From positions 437,596 through 501,595 of the forward strand of contig NW_026111183.1 in assembly GCF_024679095.1 (NCBI RefSeq): a stretch of 64,000 nucleotides of DNA, read 5' to 3'. The position numbers and the translations under genes are program-made. This DNA comes from Eriocheir sinensis. Its lineage: Eukaryota > Arthropoda > Malacostraca > Decapoda > Varunidae. The notes beneath the pieces are model-generated. The model searched no databases, was not told the origin of the DNA, and was given only the letters and a program-made list of their open reading frames with translations. Positions 63,925 to 64,000 of this stretch are shown here, one piece after another (positions within the stretch are counted from its first letter, which is position 1; each line of letters begins with the position of its first letter).

Positions 63925-64000
63925 CGTGCCAGCCTATAGCGTCGGTAGACTTTCTTGAGGGGCCTGGATGGTAGTCGGGCCCAGCCCGTCATGGCACAGG
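63925..64000 (-). mobile_element. SINE family D, 3' end, cut by the window edge
   Basis: Reads cgtgccagcctatagcg, 'gtcggtagactttcttgagg' and 'cagcccgtcatgg', matching 34296 onward. Confidence 0.7.

Overview
This window looks like intergenic DNA from a large arthropod genome, most probably a decapod crustacean such as a crab or shrimp. The reasons are very dense, very long dinucleotide arrays ((CT)n, (CA)n, (TA)n), tRNA-headed SINEs with a (CA)n tail, eukaryotic GT-AG introns inside a transposase gene, and a crowd of broken CR1-like, Jockey-like, RTE-like, Penelope-like, Gypsy and Mutator-like elements. The species call is inference. Nothing resembles a prokaryotic operon or a CRISPR array.

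Layout. 0-4.7 kb: two CR1-type LINE copies separated by (CT)n, the second carrying a 620-bp inverted-repeat transposon. 4.9-6.5 kb: tRNA-derived SINEs, microsatellites and LINE debris. 6.7-7.4 kb: an intronless J-domain (DnaJ) gene, the most intact host-like gene here. 8-12 kb: long purine- and pyrimidine-biased tracts, a SINE bracketed by (CA)n, and a CR1 copy bracketed by (CT)n. 12.2-18.15 kb: an intronless divergent protein-kinase-like gene, split by a 4.9-kb Mutator-like transposon with 17-bp terminal inverted repeats and a 9-bp target duplication; a Penelope GIY-YIG fragment lies inside that transposon. 18.3-23.5 kb: LINE/SINE fragments and tandem repeats. 23.6-28 kb: an RTE-like retrotransposon whose 5' side begins with about 57 bases matching the 5' end of U4 snRNA, itself interrupted by a Jockey-like copy. 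29.1-36 kb: a broken copy of a repetitive invertebrate gene family (C-terminal cysteine-rich tail), split by a nearly full-length Jockey-like element and a SINE. 37-40.3 kb: tandem repeats, including an 11-copy 62-bp satellite. 43.6-45.2 kb: a candidate two-exon host gene encoding a 35-residue basic peptide, with retroelement debris in its intron. 46.5-51.8 kb: an almost complete CR1-type element (ORF1 with zinc finger plus SGNH esterase, ORF2 with endonuclease plus reverse transcriptase), broken by one single-base frameshift and two nonsense changes. 53-58 kb: a tandem array split by a deleted Gypsy element that keeps one LTR, the polypurine tract and the integrase. 58-64 kb: SINEs, (TA)n arrays and another Jockey-like copy bracketed by (TA)n.

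Only three loci look like non-transposon genes: the J-domain gene, the disrupted kinase and the 35-residue candidate. They do not form a pathway. The J-domain and kinase loci share a roughly 93-bp upstream module although their coding regions are unrelated. The recurring theme is nested insertion, with several unrelated retroelement copies bounded on one or both sides by the same simple repeat.
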